From Desulfovirgula thermocuniculi DSM 16036 (GTDB lineage Bacteria > Bacillota > Desulfotomaculia > Desulfotomaculales > Desulfovirgulaceae), in the NCBI RefSeq assembly GCF_000429345.1, contig NZ_AUBR01000005.1:1-64000 (forward strand): 64,000 bases of DNA, given 5' to 3'. The first letter of the stretch is position 1; the number at the start of each line of letters is the position of its first letter. Position numbers and translations under genes: made by a program. Shown here piece after piece: positions 15,091 through 25,174 of this stretch. Below the pieces are notes generated by a model. The model was given only the letters and a program-made list of their open reading frames with translations. It ran no database searches and was not told where the DNA came from.

Positions 15091-16813
15091 CCAAAAGGGT
15101 GCGCTGGCCCGTATAGGTGACGTAACCCGGGCGGGCCCCCCGGGGCTTGCGCACGTTTTTGACGGACGTGTAATCCACCGCCACCTTGGGGGACTGGCGG
15201 GAGCGGCTGTAGTACGCGGCCAGGGAAGCAGCCTCCAGCAGGGTGGTTTCCGGCACCTGCCGGCCCTGGGCGCGGACGATAACGTGAGAACCCGGCACGC
15301 CCTGGGCATGAAGCCAGAGGTCCTCTCCCCTGGCCAGGCGGGTAAGCAGGTAGTCGTTTTGCTTGTTGTTTTTCCCCACCAGGATGGTGAACCCGTCGCT
15401 GGAGGTGAAGACCAGGGGCTGCGGCCCGGCCTGCTCCCTTTTCTTTTCCTTTTCTTTTCCTGCCGGTTTTATATATCCCTGTTCTTCCAGCTCCTGGCGG
15501 ATTTCGGCCAGCTCTTCCCTGGTGGCGGCGAAGTTTATGGCCGTTTCCACCCCCAGCAGGTATTCCAGCTCGAGGGCACAGGCGGCAAGCCTTTTTTGGG
15601 CTTCCTCCACGGCCTGCTTGGCCTTGGCGTATTTTTTAAAGTAGGCCTGGGCGTTTTCCAGGGGGGACAGGGCGGGATCGAGGGGAATGGTAAGCGGCTT
15701 TCCCTCGGGGTCGTAGAGATTTTCCACTTCCGCTTCCTTTAACCCTCTTGAGAGGCGGTGGAGGTTGGCCATGAGCAGTTCGCCGTACATCCTGTACCGG
15801 TCGGCAGCGGCGGCGGCAGCCACCCTTTCCTCCTGAAGGGAGATGACCTCCCGGAGGCGCTTGGTTTCCCGCTTTACCACCGCCATGAGGGACTGACAAA
15901 GCCTCGCCCGCTCTTCCCTTTCCTCAACGGCCCCGTAAAACAAATCAAGCAGCAGGTTCATGGAGCCGTGGCGGCTGGACGCAGGCTGCAGGTGGGTCAG
16001 CTCAAGGGCTGCCACCTCCACCGGGTTTCCCTCGCCGTCAAGCAGGAGGGAGGGAGAAAGCTCCCCACAAAGAACCTGCAGGGTTACCTGTCTGGCCGTG
16101 AGCCACAGCCTGGAGAGCTCGTACGCACCGCAGTGTTCCAGGGCGATATCCACGGGGAACCCGGCCCGGTAGACTATCTCCCGCGCCGTGGGCAGGCTGA
16201 TCCCGTGGAGGCACTGCTGGAGGGCGTGGGCGGCAGGCATATCCAGGGAGCCTTTGAGCAGGCAACGGTAAAAGCTTTCTTCCCCGGCCTCCAGGGGGTC
16301 GAGCTTTGGCGGCGCGGGCGGGGGAACGTACTCCCGCCCGGGGAGGACCTCCCGGTGGCGGCTTACGGCGTGGGTGTAGCGCTTTACGGCATCAATGATG
16401 CGGTTCGAGCCGGGATCGATGAGGAGGATGTTGCTGTGGCGTCCCATGACTTCGCAGATAAGTTCCCGCGGCGCGGGCTCTCCCAGTTCATCCCATCCCT
16501 GGATGCGGATGGTGAGGACTCTTTCCAGGCCCGGCTGGGAAACCTCCTGGATACGCCCACCCTCCAGGTGCTTGCGCAGCACCATGCAGAAAAGGGGCGG
16601 TGAAAGGGGGTTTTCCCTGGCCCTGGCAGTGAGGTGCACACGGGCGTTTTGGGGGTGGGCGGAGAGCAGGAGGCGCTGCTTGTTCCCCTGGCAGTGGATG
16701 ACCATGAGTACCTCCAGGGGCGAGGGCTGGTAGATGCGCTCGATGCGCCCCCCCGTAATTTCCCTTTCCAGTTCCCGGCGCACGGCGGCCATTACCAGGC
16801 CGTCAAAGGGCAT
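15020..16813 (-). CDS. rqcH: NFACT-family ribosome quality control protein RqcH (Rqc2 homologue)
   Basis: RqcH binds stalled 50S subunits and adds an alanine tail to the trapped peptide, marking it for degradation. The 597-residue product starts MPFDGLVMAAVRREL (start at 16813; ORF extension upstream lacks family similarity) and has the NFACT-N domain, helix-hairpin-helix and a long charged coiled coil (about residues 280-430). The C-terminal NFACT-R domain runs from VFTSSDGFTILVGKNNKQND to EDLWLHAQGVPGSHVIVRA and YVTYTGQRTLLVKP. The family's usual ending YTxQRTL is followed by about 17 extra residues rich in proline and glycine that overlap bioB; this tail may be non-functional read-on. Confidence 0.92.
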   Translation of the reverse strand: MPFDGLVMAAVRRELEREITGGRIERIYQPSPLEVLMVIHCQGNKQRLLLSAHPQNARVHLTARARENPLSPPLFCMVLRKHLEGGRIQEVSQPGLERVLTIRIQGWDELGEPAPRELICEVMGRHSNILLIDPGSNRIIDAVKRYTHAVSRHREVLPGREYVPPPAPPKLDPLEAGEESFYRCLLKGSLDMPAAHALQQCLHGISLPTAREIVYRAGFPVDIALEHCGAYELSRLWLTARQVTLQVLCGELSPSLLLDGEGNPVEVAALELTHLQPASSRHGSMNLLLDLFYGAVEEREERARLCQSLMAVVKRETKRLREVISLQEERVAAAAAADRYRMYGELLMANLHRLSRGLKEAEVENLYDPEGKPLTIPLDPALSPLENAQAYFKKYAKAKQAVEEAQKRLAACALELEYLLGVETAINFAATREELAEIRQELEEQGYIKPAGKEKEKKREQAGPQPLVFTSSDGFTILVGKNNKQNDYLLTRLARGEDLWLHAQGVPGSHVIVRAQGRQVPETTLLEAASLAAYYSRSRQSPKVAVDYTSVKNVRKPRGARPGYVTYTGQRTLLVKPQPLNPPPQSSPGPGGSPDRG

Positions 16814-16951
16814 GTCCCTTACCACTCCCGCTGTTTGATGGCTACAAGGAGAGTTTACCACCTCCGGCTGTCCTCCTCAAGGCACGGTTATTTCTACCAG
16901 GAGGGCGGCATATTTTTTTAGGGGACAAACATCCAGCGGTAGGGGTGATAG

Positions 16952-19699
16952 GTGTTGCCGGAGCAATGGCATTCCCTGGCGGTGGAAGAGGTGGCCGGGC
17001 TGCTGGGCACGCACCCGGTGAGGGGCTTGACGGAAGGGGAGGCAAGGGAAAGGTTAAAGCGCTTTGGGCCCAACGAGCTGCAAAAGCCGCCGCGGCCTGG
17101 CTTGTGGCAGCTGTTCTCCAAGCAGTTGAAGGACTTCATGGTTTTGGTTTTGCTGGGGGCAACGGTTGTGTCCGGGCTGCTGGGTGAGTACGCCGACGCC
17201 GTGACCATTATTGTCATCGTGCTCTTAAATGCCTTCCTGGGCTGCCTGCAGGAGTACCGCGCCGAGCGCTCCATGGAGCTCTTGAGGGAAATGGCGGCTC
17301 CCGAGGCCAGGGTGATCAGGGAGGGTGCGGAAAAGAGGATTGGCGCCGCAAGCCTTGTTCCGGGAGACCTGGTGCTCATAGAAGCCGGTGACAGGGTGCC
17401 GGCGGACCTGAGGTTGGTGGAAGTGTCCAACCTGGAAGTGGAGGAGTCCGCCCTGACCGGGGAGTCTCGCCCGGTTGGAAAAATCGTAGAGACAATTGCC
17501 GGTAGGGTTACTCCCGGGGATGCGCGCAACATGGCCTACATGGGAACGGTGGTGACGCGGGGCCGTGGCAAGGGGATAGTGGTCGCCACGGGTATGGCGA
17601 CGGAAATGGGCCGCATTGCCACCCTGATAAAAGAAGCGGGCAGCGAGGAAACCCCCCTGCAGCGCCGCCTGGAGCAGCTGGGCCGGTGGCTGGTGGCCTT
17701 TTGCCTTTTTATCTGCGCCCTGGTGGTGGCCTCGGGCATTTACCGCGGCGAGCCTGCCTACCAGATGTTCCTGGCAGGGGTAAGCCTGGCCGTAGCCGCC
17801 ATCCCCGAAGGCCTCCCGGCCATTGTCACGGTGGTGCTGGCCCTCGGTGTGCAGCGCATGATCCGCCGCCAGGCCATTATCCGCAGGCTGCAGGCGGTGG
17901 AGACGCTGGGCTGCGCGACGGTAATTTGCTCCGACAAGACCGGCACGCTGACCCAAAACGTGATGACGGTGCGCCGCGCGCTGATCGGCAGCGTTCCTGT
18001 AGAAATCTCAGGCGAGGGGTACGACCCTAAGGGTGAGATCATGCCCTCCCAACCCCTTCACTCCCAGGATCTTTATTGGTTTTTAAAGGTGGCCGCCCTC
18101 TGCAATAATGCCTCCTTGCAACGCGGCGAGGTTGGCGTGAAGGGGCTCTGGCGCGGCCTGGCCTGCCGCGAAGCACTCCTCTGGTCGGTCGGCGGGGATC
18201 CCACCGAGGGGGCCTTGCTGGTGATGGCCGCCAAAGGGGGGGTGTGGAGGGAAGTCCTGGAGAAAGAGGAGCGCCGGGTTGCAGAATTCCCCTTTGATGC
18301 CGAGCGCAAGCGCATGTCCGTGGTTTACCGCCAGGGGGACGGTAGCCTGGTCGCCTATGTAAAGGGCGCGCCGGACGTGGTGCTGGAGCTTTGCTCCCAC
18401 CAGATGGTCCGCGGTCGAGTGGTGCGCCTGAGCGAACAGGACCGGAGGGAAATACTGAGACGTAATGCGGCCATGGCTTCCGATGCGTTAAGGGTGCTGG
18501 CGCTGGCCTGGCGCAGGCTCCCCTCAGGGGGGCAGGTGCTTGCCGAAGAGGAGGTGGAGAGGGAGCTGGTTTTTGCAGGGCTTGCCGGGATCGTCGACCC
18601 CCCGCGCCCGGCGGCGGTGGCAGCCGTGCGGCGCTGCCGCCAGGCGGGCATAAAGGTGGTGATGATTACCGGGGACCACTACCTCACGGCAAGGGCGGTG
18701 GCCAGGGAACTGGGGCTCCTGGAAAGGGAGGGGCGCATCCTAAAGGGGACCGAGCTGGACCAGATGGACGACGAAGAACTGGGCCGGGTGGTGGGTAAGG
18801 TGGCCGTTTACGCCCGCGTTTCGCCGCGCCACAAGCTGCGCATTGTGCGGGCGCTGAAGAAGGCCGGCCATGTGGTGGCCATGACCGGCGACGGCATCAA
18901 CGACGCCCCGGCCATCAAAGAGGCCGATATTGGCATTGCCATGGGCTTAACGGGAACCGATGTGGCCAAGGAAGCTTCCTCCATGATTCTCGCCGACGAT
19001 AACTTTGCCACCATCGTGGCGGCGGTAGAGGAAGGGAGGGGCATTTACGACAACATCCGCAAGTTCATCCGCTACCTGCTCTCCTGCAACGTGGGGGAAG
19101 TGCTGGTCATGCTCCTGGCCGTGCTGGCCGGCCTGCCCCTGCCCCTTTTGCCCATCCAGATTCTCTGGATGAACCTGGTGACGGACGGCCTGCCGGCCAT
19201 GGCCCTGGGCCTGGACCCCCCGGAAAGGGACCTCATGGCCAGGCCGCCCCGTGACCCGCGGGAAAGCATATTTGCCCACGGCTTGGCCTGGCGCATTCTC
19301 GGTAGCGGCGCGGCCATTGGGCTGGGCACCCTTCTGGTTTTTGCCGGCTTCTATGCGGGGAACCCGTCCAACCTGGACCTGGCCCGCACGGCGGCCTTCA
19401 ACACTCTGGTTCTCTCCCAGCTGTTCTTTGTCTTTACCTGCCGCTCGGAACACCATGCCGTCTGGGAAGTGGGGTTGTTCTCCAACCCCCACCTGGTGGC
19501 GGCGGTGCTGTGTTCGCTGCTCTTGCAGGTGGCGGTCACCTATTTCCCTTTTCTGCAGCCCGTTTTCCGCACCGTCTCCCTGGAAGCGGGGCACTGGGGG
19601 ATCATCGTTCCCTTTGCCTTGGCCCCTTCCCTGCTGGGCACTTTTTTCCATCACCTGCAGGTAAAAGTGCGGGAGAAGGTTACCTACCTGCGCGTTTAA
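16952..19699 (+). CDS. Cation-transporting P-type ATPase, calcium (P2A) type
   Basis: A 915-residue pump that most likely exports Ca2+. Order of parts: N-terminal cation ATPase domain (GLTEGEARERLKRFGPNEL), two membrane helices, actuator loop with TGES (about residue 169), helix M4 with the calcium-type PEGL (AVAAIPEGLPAIVTVVLALG), the phosphorylated aspartate in CSDKTGTLTQN (about residue 329), nucleotide domain KGAPDVVLE, hinge MTGDGINDAPAIKEADIGIAMG, then six C-terminal helices with the NLVTDGLPA motif in M6 that binds Ca2+ in SERCA. TTG 16952 is preceded by GGGGTGATAG, a fair binding site. It is divergent from rqcH; the 138-base gap shows no clear promoter or riboswitch. Mn2+ or other substrates are less likely but not excluded. 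Confidence 0.92.
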   Translation: MLPEQWHSLAVEEVAGLLGTHPVRGLTEGEARERLKRFGPNELQKPPRPGLWQLFSKQLKDFMVLVLLGATVVSGLLGEYADAVTIIVIVLLNAFLGCLQEYRAERSMELLREMAAPEARVIREGAEKRIGAASLVPGDLVLIEAGDRVPADLRLVEVSNLEVEESALTGESRPVGKIVETIAGRVTPGDARNMAYMGTVVTRGRGKGIVVATGMATEMGRIATLIKEAGSEETPLQRRLEQLGRWLVAFCLFICALVVASGIYRGEPAYQMFLAGVSLAVAAIPEGLPAIVTVVLALGVQRMIRRQAIIRRLQAVETLGCATVICSDKTGTLTQNVMTVRRALIGSVPVEISGEGYDPKGEIMPSQPLHSQDLYWFLKVAALCNNASLQRGEVGVKGLWRGLACREALLWSVGGDPTEGALLVMAAKGGVWREVLEKEERRVAEFPFDAERKRMSVVYRQGDGSLVAYVKGAPDVVLELCSHQMVRGRVVRLSEQDRREILRRNAAMASDALRVLALAWRRLPSGGQVLAEEEVERELVFAGLAGIVDPPRPAAVAAVRRCRQAGIKVVMITGDHYLTARAVARELGLLEREGRILKGTELDQMDDEELGRVVGKVAVYARVSPRHKLRIVRALKKAGHVVAMTGDGINDAPAIKEADIGIAMGLTGTDVAKEASSMILADDNFATIVAAVEEGRGIYDNIRKFIRYLLSCNVGEVLVMLLAVLAGLPLPLLPIQILWMNLVTDGLPAMALGLDPPERDLMARPPRDPRESIFAHGLAWRILGSGAAIGLGTLLVFAGFYAGNPSNLDLARTAAFNTLVLSQLFFVFTCRSEHHAVWEVGLFSNPHLVAAVLCSLLLQVAVTYFPFLQPVFRTVSLEAGHWGIIVPFALAPSLLGTFFHHLQVKVREKVTYLRV

Positions 19700-19747
19700 G
19701 GGCGGGGGCGACAATTGTCCCCTGCCCAATGGATTTTTAATTTTTTT
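19700..19747 (+). terminator. Intrinsic terminator after the P-type ATPase gene
   Basis: An imperfect GC hairpin (GGCGGGGGCGAC ... GTCCCCTGCC, 19701-19726, loop AATT) is followed by ATTTTTAATTTTTTT. It starts at the stop codon. The remaining bases to 19824 are A/T-rich and probably hold the promoter of dapF. Confidence 0.7.
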
Positions 19748-19824
19748 GCAGGAAAAAAGGTTTTAGAGCACGAAAAAAATTTTACGCTTTAGGTGCAGGA
19801 AATAATTTTAGGGGAGGTTTAGGG

Positions 19825-20673
<849 letters not shown>

Positions 20674-20692
20674 ACCATGACGTGAGGGGGTT

Positions 20693-21877
20693 TTGGGTTT
20701 GCGTTTTGAACAAGCCAAGCGTTTAAAGAGCCTGCCGCCTTACCTTTTTGCCCGCATTGAAAAACTCATCGAAGAAAAGAGGGCTGCCGGCATGGATATC
20801 ATCAGCCTGGGCATTGGCGATCCCGACCAGCCCACGCCGGAGCACATTGTGGCGGAGCTGATCAAGGAAGCGCAAAACCCGGCCAACCACCAGTATCCTT
20901 CCTCGGCGGGAATGCTCGCCTACCGGCAGGCGGTGGCCGACTGGTACGCCCGCCGCTTTGGCGTGCAGCTGGACCCGCGCACGGAAGTGGTGGCCTTAAT
21001 TGGTTCCAAGGAGGGTATAGCCCACATCTCCTGGTGCTACCTCGACCCGGGCGATGTGGTGCTGGTGCCCGACCCCGGTTACCCCGTATATGCGGGCGGC
21101 GCCATCCTGGCCGGCGCCGAGCCCTATTACATGCCCCTTGAGGAAAAAAGAGGTTACCTCCCGGACCTGAGCGCCATCCCCACCGCAGTGGCCCGGCGCG
21201 CCAAGATGATGTTCCTCAACTACCCCAACAACCCCACGGGGGCGGTGGCGGATAGGGCCTTCTTTGCCGAGGTGGTAGCCTTTGCCCGCGAGTTCAACAT
21301 CCTCGTATGCCATGATGCTGCGTACTCGGAGGTTACCTTCGACGGCTACCGGGCGCCGAGCTTTCTGGAAGTCCCGGGGGCCAAAGAAGTGGGCATCGAA
21401 TTTAACTCCGCCTCCAAGCCCTTTAACATGACGGGCTGGCGGATAGGGTGGGCGGCCGGCTGTGCGGAGGCCGTGGAAGCCCTTGCGCGCCTGAAATCTA
21501 ACCTGGACTCGGGTCAGTTTCAGGCCATTCAGTATGCGGCCATGGCGGGGCTAAAGGGCCCCTATGAAGTTGTGGAGCGCGTTTGCGCCGTTTACCGGGA
21601 ACGCAGGGACATCCTGGTGGAGGCCCTAAACTCGCTGGGCTGGAAGCTGGAAAAGCCCCGCGCTACCTTCTATGTATGGGCTCCCGTGCCCCCCGGTTAT
21701 ACAAGCGAGTCTTTTGCCGAGATGGTCCTGGAAAAGGCAGGAGTGGTGGTAACCCCGGGTAACGGGTATGGTCCTCGCGGTGAAGGATATTTTCGCATGT
21801 CGCTGACCGTGGACACCGGGCGGTTAAGGGAAGCGATGGAGCGCCTTAAGAAGAACGTGGGCCCGGTACGCTTTTGA
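20693..21877 (+). CDS. dapL: LL-diaminopimelate aminotransferase
   Basis: DapL makes LL-DAP from tetrahydrodipicolinate and glutamate in one step, replacing the succinylase or acetylase routes. The 394-residue class I/II PLP enzyme begins with the family mark [20 protein letters not shown] and [17 protein letters not shown]. It has [14 protein letters not shown] and the PLP lysine in [17 protein letters not shown] (about residue 241). TTG 20693 or the second TTG two codons later is the start. This pathway is usual in anaerobic Firmicutes, Chloroflexi and methanogens. It is followed by a second aminotransferase after 13 bases. Confidence 0.93.
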   Translation: MGLRFEQAKRLKSLPPYLFARIEKLIEEKRAAGMDIISLGIGDPDQPTPEHIVAELIKEAQNPANHQYPSSAGMLAYRQAVADWYARRFGVQLDPRTEVVALIGSKEGIAHISWCYLDPGDVVLVPDPGYPVYAGGAILAGAEPYYMPLEEKRGYLPDLSAIPTAVARRAKMMFLNYPNNPTGAVADRAFFAEVVAFAREFNILVCHDAAYSEVTFDGYRAPSFLEVPGAKEVGIEFNSASKPFNMTGWRIGWAAGCAEAVEALARLKSNLDSGQFQAIQYAAMAGLKGPYEVVERVCAVYRERRDILVEALNSLGWKLEKPRATFYVWAPVPPGYTSESFAEMVLEKAGVVVTPGNGYGPRGEGYFRMSLTVDTGRLREAMERLKKNVGPVRF

Positions 21878-21890
21878 AAGAAAAGGGGAA

Positions 21891-23090
21891 ATGGTCATGA
21901 GGATTGCCAGGAGAGCCAGAGAAATCAACCCCTCGCCTACCCTGGCCATTGATGCGCGGGCCAAGGAGCTGGTAGCCTCGGGCGTCAAGGTCTTTAACTT
22001 TAGCGCCGGCGAGCCGGATTTCGATACCCCGCCGCACATCAAGGAAGCGGCTGTAGCGGCCCTGGAAAGGGGCATGACCAAGTACACGCCGGTTGGGGGC
22101 ACGCCGGAATTAAGAAAGGCCATTTGCCGCAAGCTGAAGGATGAAAACGGGCTGGATTACCAGCCGGAGCAAATCGTGGTTTCCGCAGGGGCCAAACACT
22201 CCCTTTACAACGCCATGCAGGTGCTGCTGGAGCCCGGCGATGAGGTGATCCTCCCCCTGCCCTACTGGGTCAGCTACCTGGAGCAAATCAAGCTGGCCGG
22301 AGCCGTGCCCATCCTTGTGCAGACGAGGCCGGAAAACGGCTTCAAGCTCACCGCCGAGGAGCTGTTATCGGCTGTTACCCGCCGCACGCGCATGGTGATC
22401 ATCAACTCCCCCGGCAACCCCACCGGTGCCGTTTACACGCGGGAGGAGTTGCAGAGCCTGGGTGAGGTTATCGAGAAAAATAACCTGATCGTCATTTCCG
22501 ATGAGATCTACGAAAAGCTGGTCTACGACGGGTGCCAGCACGTGAGCATAGCGTCCCTCAGCTCGGATCTCAAGGAGCGCACGGTGGTCATTAACGGGGT
22601 TTCCAAGGCCTACGCCATGACCGGGTGGCGCATTGGCTACGCTGCGGCTCCTGTTGCCGTGGCCAAGGCCATGGTGGACTTTCAGAGCCACACCACTTCC
22701 AACCCCACCTCCATCGCCCAGGCGGCCAGCGTTGCCGCCCTCTGCGGGTCCCAGGAGCCTTTGCAGCAGATGGTCGGCGAGTTCAGGCGCCGGCGGGACT
22801 ACATGTGGGAGCGGCTCAATGCCATGCCCGGTATTTCCTGCCTCAAGCCCCAGGGGGCCTTTTACCTCTTCCCCTCCGTAGCCGCGCTTATCGGGCGCTC
22901 GTACAAGGGCCAGCCAATCAGGGGCTCCGGCGACCTGGCCCGCATCCTGCTCGAGGAGGCACAGGTGGCGGTGGTTCCCGGCGTGGCCTTTGGCGACGAC
23001 CGTTACCTGCGACTTTCCTACGCCACATCCATGGAGGATATTGTGGAAGGGCTTGACCGCATGGAAGAGGTCCTCCGGCAGGTGCAGTAA
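21891..23090 (+). CDS. aspC: Aspartate aminotransferase (class I/II)
   Basis: Converts aspartate and 2-oxoglutarate to oxaloacetate and glutamate; it feeds the lysine pathway next door. The 399-residue product has SAGEPDFDTPPHIKEAA, SPGNPTGAVYTREEL, ISDEIYEKLVYDG, and the PLP lysine in VINGVSKAYAMTGWRIGY (about residue 239), and the carboxylate-binding arginine in RLSYATSMEDI. This is the Bacillus AspB (subgroup I-gamma) type. ATG 21891 is preceded by AAAGGGGAAATG-like sequence; a second ATG two codons on is possible. It is probably co-transcribed with dapF and dapL. Confidence 0.9.
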   Translation: MVMRIARRAREINPSPTLAIDARAKELVASGVKVFNFSAGEPDFDTPPHIKEAAVAALERGMTKYTPVGGTPELRKAICRKLKDENGLDYQPEQIVVSAGAKHSLYNAMQVLLEPGDEVILPLPYWVSYLEQIKLAGAVPILVQTRPENGFKLTAEELLSAVTRRTRMVIINSPGNPTGAVYTREELQSLGEVIEKNNLIVISDEIYEKLVYDGCQHVSIASLSSDLKERTVVINGVSKAYAMTGWRIGYAAAPVAVAKAMVDFQSHTTSNPTSIAQAASVAALCGSQEPLQQMVGEFRRRRDYMWERLNAMPGISCLKPQGAFYLFPSVAALIGRSYKGQPIRGSGDLARILLEEAQVAVVPGVAFGDDRYLRLSYATSMEDIVEGLDRMEEVLRQVQ

Positions 23091-23113
23091 AAGTCTTTTG
23101 AGGCAGGAGGCAG

Positions 23114-23998
23114 ATGCAGTTGCTAAAAAGCATGACCGGCTACGGGCGCGGGGAGGCTTCCAGCCCGGAGCGCAGGTTCGTGGTGGAGCTGAAGTCCGTC
23201 AACCACCGCTTCTGTGAGGTGCACCTGCGCCTCCCCCGCCACATGGTGGCTCTGGAGGACCAGATCAGGCGCATCATCCAGGCGCGCATCTCCCGGGGAA
23301 GGGTGGACGGCTACTTTGCGCTGGAGAACGCCGAAGGAAGAAGGGCGCTTGTCAAAGTTGACAAAGCACTGGCTGCCGCGTATTATAAGGCAATGGAAGA
23401 GTTGAAGGTAGCGCTTGGACTGCAGGACCAGGTAGCCTTGCCGCATTTAATTCACCTGCCCGGAGTCCTGGTGGTGGACGAGCCTGCTGAGGACCCCCAG
23501 GCATGGTGGCCTTACGTCAGGGATGCCCTCGAGCAGGCGCTGGACGGTCTGGTGGAAATGCGCGTGGCGGAAGGCGCTCGCTTAAAGGCCGACCTCTTGC
23601 AGCGCCTGGAGAGGGTGGCAGAGCTGGCGGCGCGCATAAAGGCCAGGGCGCCGCAGGTGGCGCTGGATTACTACCAGCGCTTGAGCCAGAGGGTCAAGGA
23701 GTGGCTGGCGGATGTCCCCCTGGACCCGGGGCGCCTGGCTGCGGAAGTGGCCATTTTTGCCGAGCGCTCGAACATAAACGAGGAAATCGTCCGCCTGGAA
23801 AGCCATATCTCCCAGTTCCGGGGGTTCCTGGAAAGCGAGGGCCCGGTAGGCAGGAAGCTCGATTTTTTACTGCAGGAAATGTTCCGTGAAATAAATACCA
23901 TAGCTGCCAAAGCCCCCGACCTGGAAATAAGCCGCCTGGTGGTGGAAGTGAAGAGCGAGCTGGAGAAGTTGCGGGAGCAGGTGCAAAACGTGGAGTAA
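23114..23998 (+). CDS. yicC: YicC family endoribonuclease
   Basis: The YicC/YloC family has recently been linked with RNA cleavage and stress in Bacillus and E. coli. The 294-residue protein starts with the family signature LKSMTGYGRGEA and VVELKSVNHRFCEVHLRLPR. It ends with the DUF1732 block ERSNINEEIVRLESHISQFRGFLESEGPVGRKLDFLLQEMFREINTIAAKAPD, which is nearly invariant. ATG 23114 follows AGGAGGCAG. It opens a run of genes whose order (yicC, remA, gmk, rpoZ, coaBC, priA, def, fmt, rsmB, rlmN) is the same in Bacillus. Confidence 0.93.
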   Translation: MQLLKSMTGYGRGEASSPERRFVVELKSVNHRFCEVHLRLPRHMVALEDQIRRIIQARISRGRVDGYFALENAEGRRALVKVDKALAAAYYKAMEELKVALGLQDQVALPHLIHLPGVLVVDEPAEDPQAWWPYVRDALEQALDGLVEMRVAEGARLKADLLQRLERVAELAARIKARAPQVALDYYQRLSQRVKEWLADVPLDPGRLAAEVAIFAERSNINEEIVRLESHISQFRGFLESEGPVGRKLDFLLQEMFREINTIAAKAPDLEISRLVVEVKSELEKLREQVQNVE

Positions 23999-24035
23999 CC
24001 CACCTGAGTGATCCCGCGGTAAGGGGGAAAATCTG

Positions 24036-24314
24036 GTGGATATTAAACTGATAAACATTGGCTTCGGGAATATCGTTTCCGCCAACCGCATTGTGGCCAT
24101 TGTGAGCCCTGAATCAGCCCCCATAAAGCGCATCATCAACGAAGCCCGGGATCGAGGCAAGCTGGTGGATGCCACCTATGGGCGGCGCACGCGGGCGGTC
24201 ATTATTACCGACAGCGATCACGTTATTCTTTCCGCCGTACAGCCGGAAACCGTAGCCCACCGCCTGGTAAACAGGGAGAGCCCGCCACCCCAGGCGGAGG
24301 AGCCTTCCGAGTGA
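24036..24314 (+). CDS. remA: RemA-family regulator (DUF370)
   Basis: In Bacillus subtilis RemA is a DNA-binding protein that activates biofilm matrix and osmoprotection genes. The 92-residue product has [52 protein letters not shown], which is the whole conserved domain, plus a short acidic tail. The GTG at 24036 follows AAGGGGGAAAATCTG. Its place between yicC and gmk is the same in Bacillus. In Peptococcaceae the target genes are not known, so a biofilm role is only by analogy. Confidence 0.9.
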   Translation: MDIKLINIGFGNIVSANRIVAIVSPESAPIKRIINEARDRGKLVDATYGRRTRAVIITDSDHVILSAVQPETVAHRLVNRESPPPQAEEPSE

Positions 24315-24323
24315 GAGGTAGCC

Positions 24324-24926
24324 ATGAAGGCGAAGGGAGTGTTGCTGGTCTTATCCGGGCCTTCAGGGGCTGGAAAGGGTACGGTGTGCCGTGCCCTGGT
24401 GGAAAAGGAACCCAACATCCGCCTTTCCGTTTCTGCTACCACCAGGAAGCCCCGTGCTGGGGAAGTGGACGGGGTTAATTATTTCTTTGTCACCCGTGAA
24501 AGGTTTCAGGAGATGATTAAAGCCGGGGAACTCCTGGAGTGGGCAGAAGTATACGGCAACTACTACGGTACGCCCCGCAAGGCGGTGGAGGAAGCCCTCC
24601 AGGAGGGTTACGACGTGCTTCTGGAAATCGACGTGCAGGGAGGTTTGCAGGTTAAAGAAAAGTTTCCCGAGGCGGTACTGATTTTTCTTTTACCCCCTTC
24701 CCGGGCGGCATTGGTGGAACGCCTCACAGGTCGCGGCACAGACTCGGCGGAAGAAATAAGGCGGCGGTTGCGCTGGGCCTCCACCGAGCTACAGTCCCTT
24801 TACCGCTACGATTACGTGGTTATCAACCGGCGGGTGGAGGAAGCGGTTGCTACCATCCAGGCCATCATAACCGCGGAAAAATGCCGCCCCCAGCGCGTCC
24901 AGTTGGATGAAAGCTGGGGCTTGTAA
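24324..24926 (+). CDS. gmk: Guanylate kinase
   Basis: Phosphorylates GMP to GDP. A 200-residue protein with the P-loop LSGPSGAGKGTVCRAL (about residues 8-23), SVSATTRKPRAGEVDGVNYFFV (GMP binding), and VLLEIDVQGGLQVKEKFP. Standard length. ATG 24324 follows GTGAGAGGTAGCC. It is followed after 13 bases by rpoZ. Confidence 0.96.
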   Translation: MKAKGVLLVLSGPSGAGKGTVCRALVEKEPNIRLSVSATTRKPRAGEVDGVNYFFVTRERFQEMIKAGELLEWAEVYGNYYGTPRKAVEEALQEGYDVLLEIDVQGGLQVKEKFPEAVLIFLLPPSRAALVERLTGRGTDSAEEIRRRLRWASTELQSLYRYDYVVINRRVEEAVATIQAIITAEKCRPQRVQLDESWGL

Positions 24927-24939
24927 GGGGGGGTGGACG

Positions 24940-25158
24940 ATGAACCAGCCTTCGCTGGACGAACTCATGGAAAAGGTGGACAGCCGCTACACCCTGGTTG
25001 TGCTGGTAGCTAAGAGGGCCAGGATGCTTACCGAAGAGAGGAACAAGCAAAACGGCAAGCAGGAGGCCGGTTCGGCCGTTAAGCCGGTGACGCAAGCCCT
25101 TCACGAAGTAGCTCGGGGAGAGGTATCCTACCGGCGCACCAAGCACGGGTTAAAGTAG
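24940..25158 (+). CDS. rpoZ: RNA polymerase omega subunit
   Basis: Omega assists assembly of the beta-prime subunit of RNA polymerase. The 72-residue protein MNQPSLDELMEKVDSRYTLVV continues with the family core VAKRARMLTEERNKQ and the AVKPVTQALHEVARGEVSY segment. ATG 24940 has AAGGGGGGG 8 bases upstream; an in-frame GTG-like extension further upstream overlaps gmk and is unlikely. Typical position after gmk. Confidence 0.92.
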   Translation: MNQPSLDELMEKVDSRYTLVVLVAKRARMLTEERNKQNGKQEAGSAVKPVTQALHEVARGEVSYRRTKHGLK

Positions 25159-25174
25159 GGAAGGGGGATAAGCC

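Noticed and set aside
16862-16951. A manganese or magnesium riboswitch before the P-type ATPase
   Set aside because: The intergenic stretch has no conserved junction loops or terminator, and the pump's M4 motif fits calcium.
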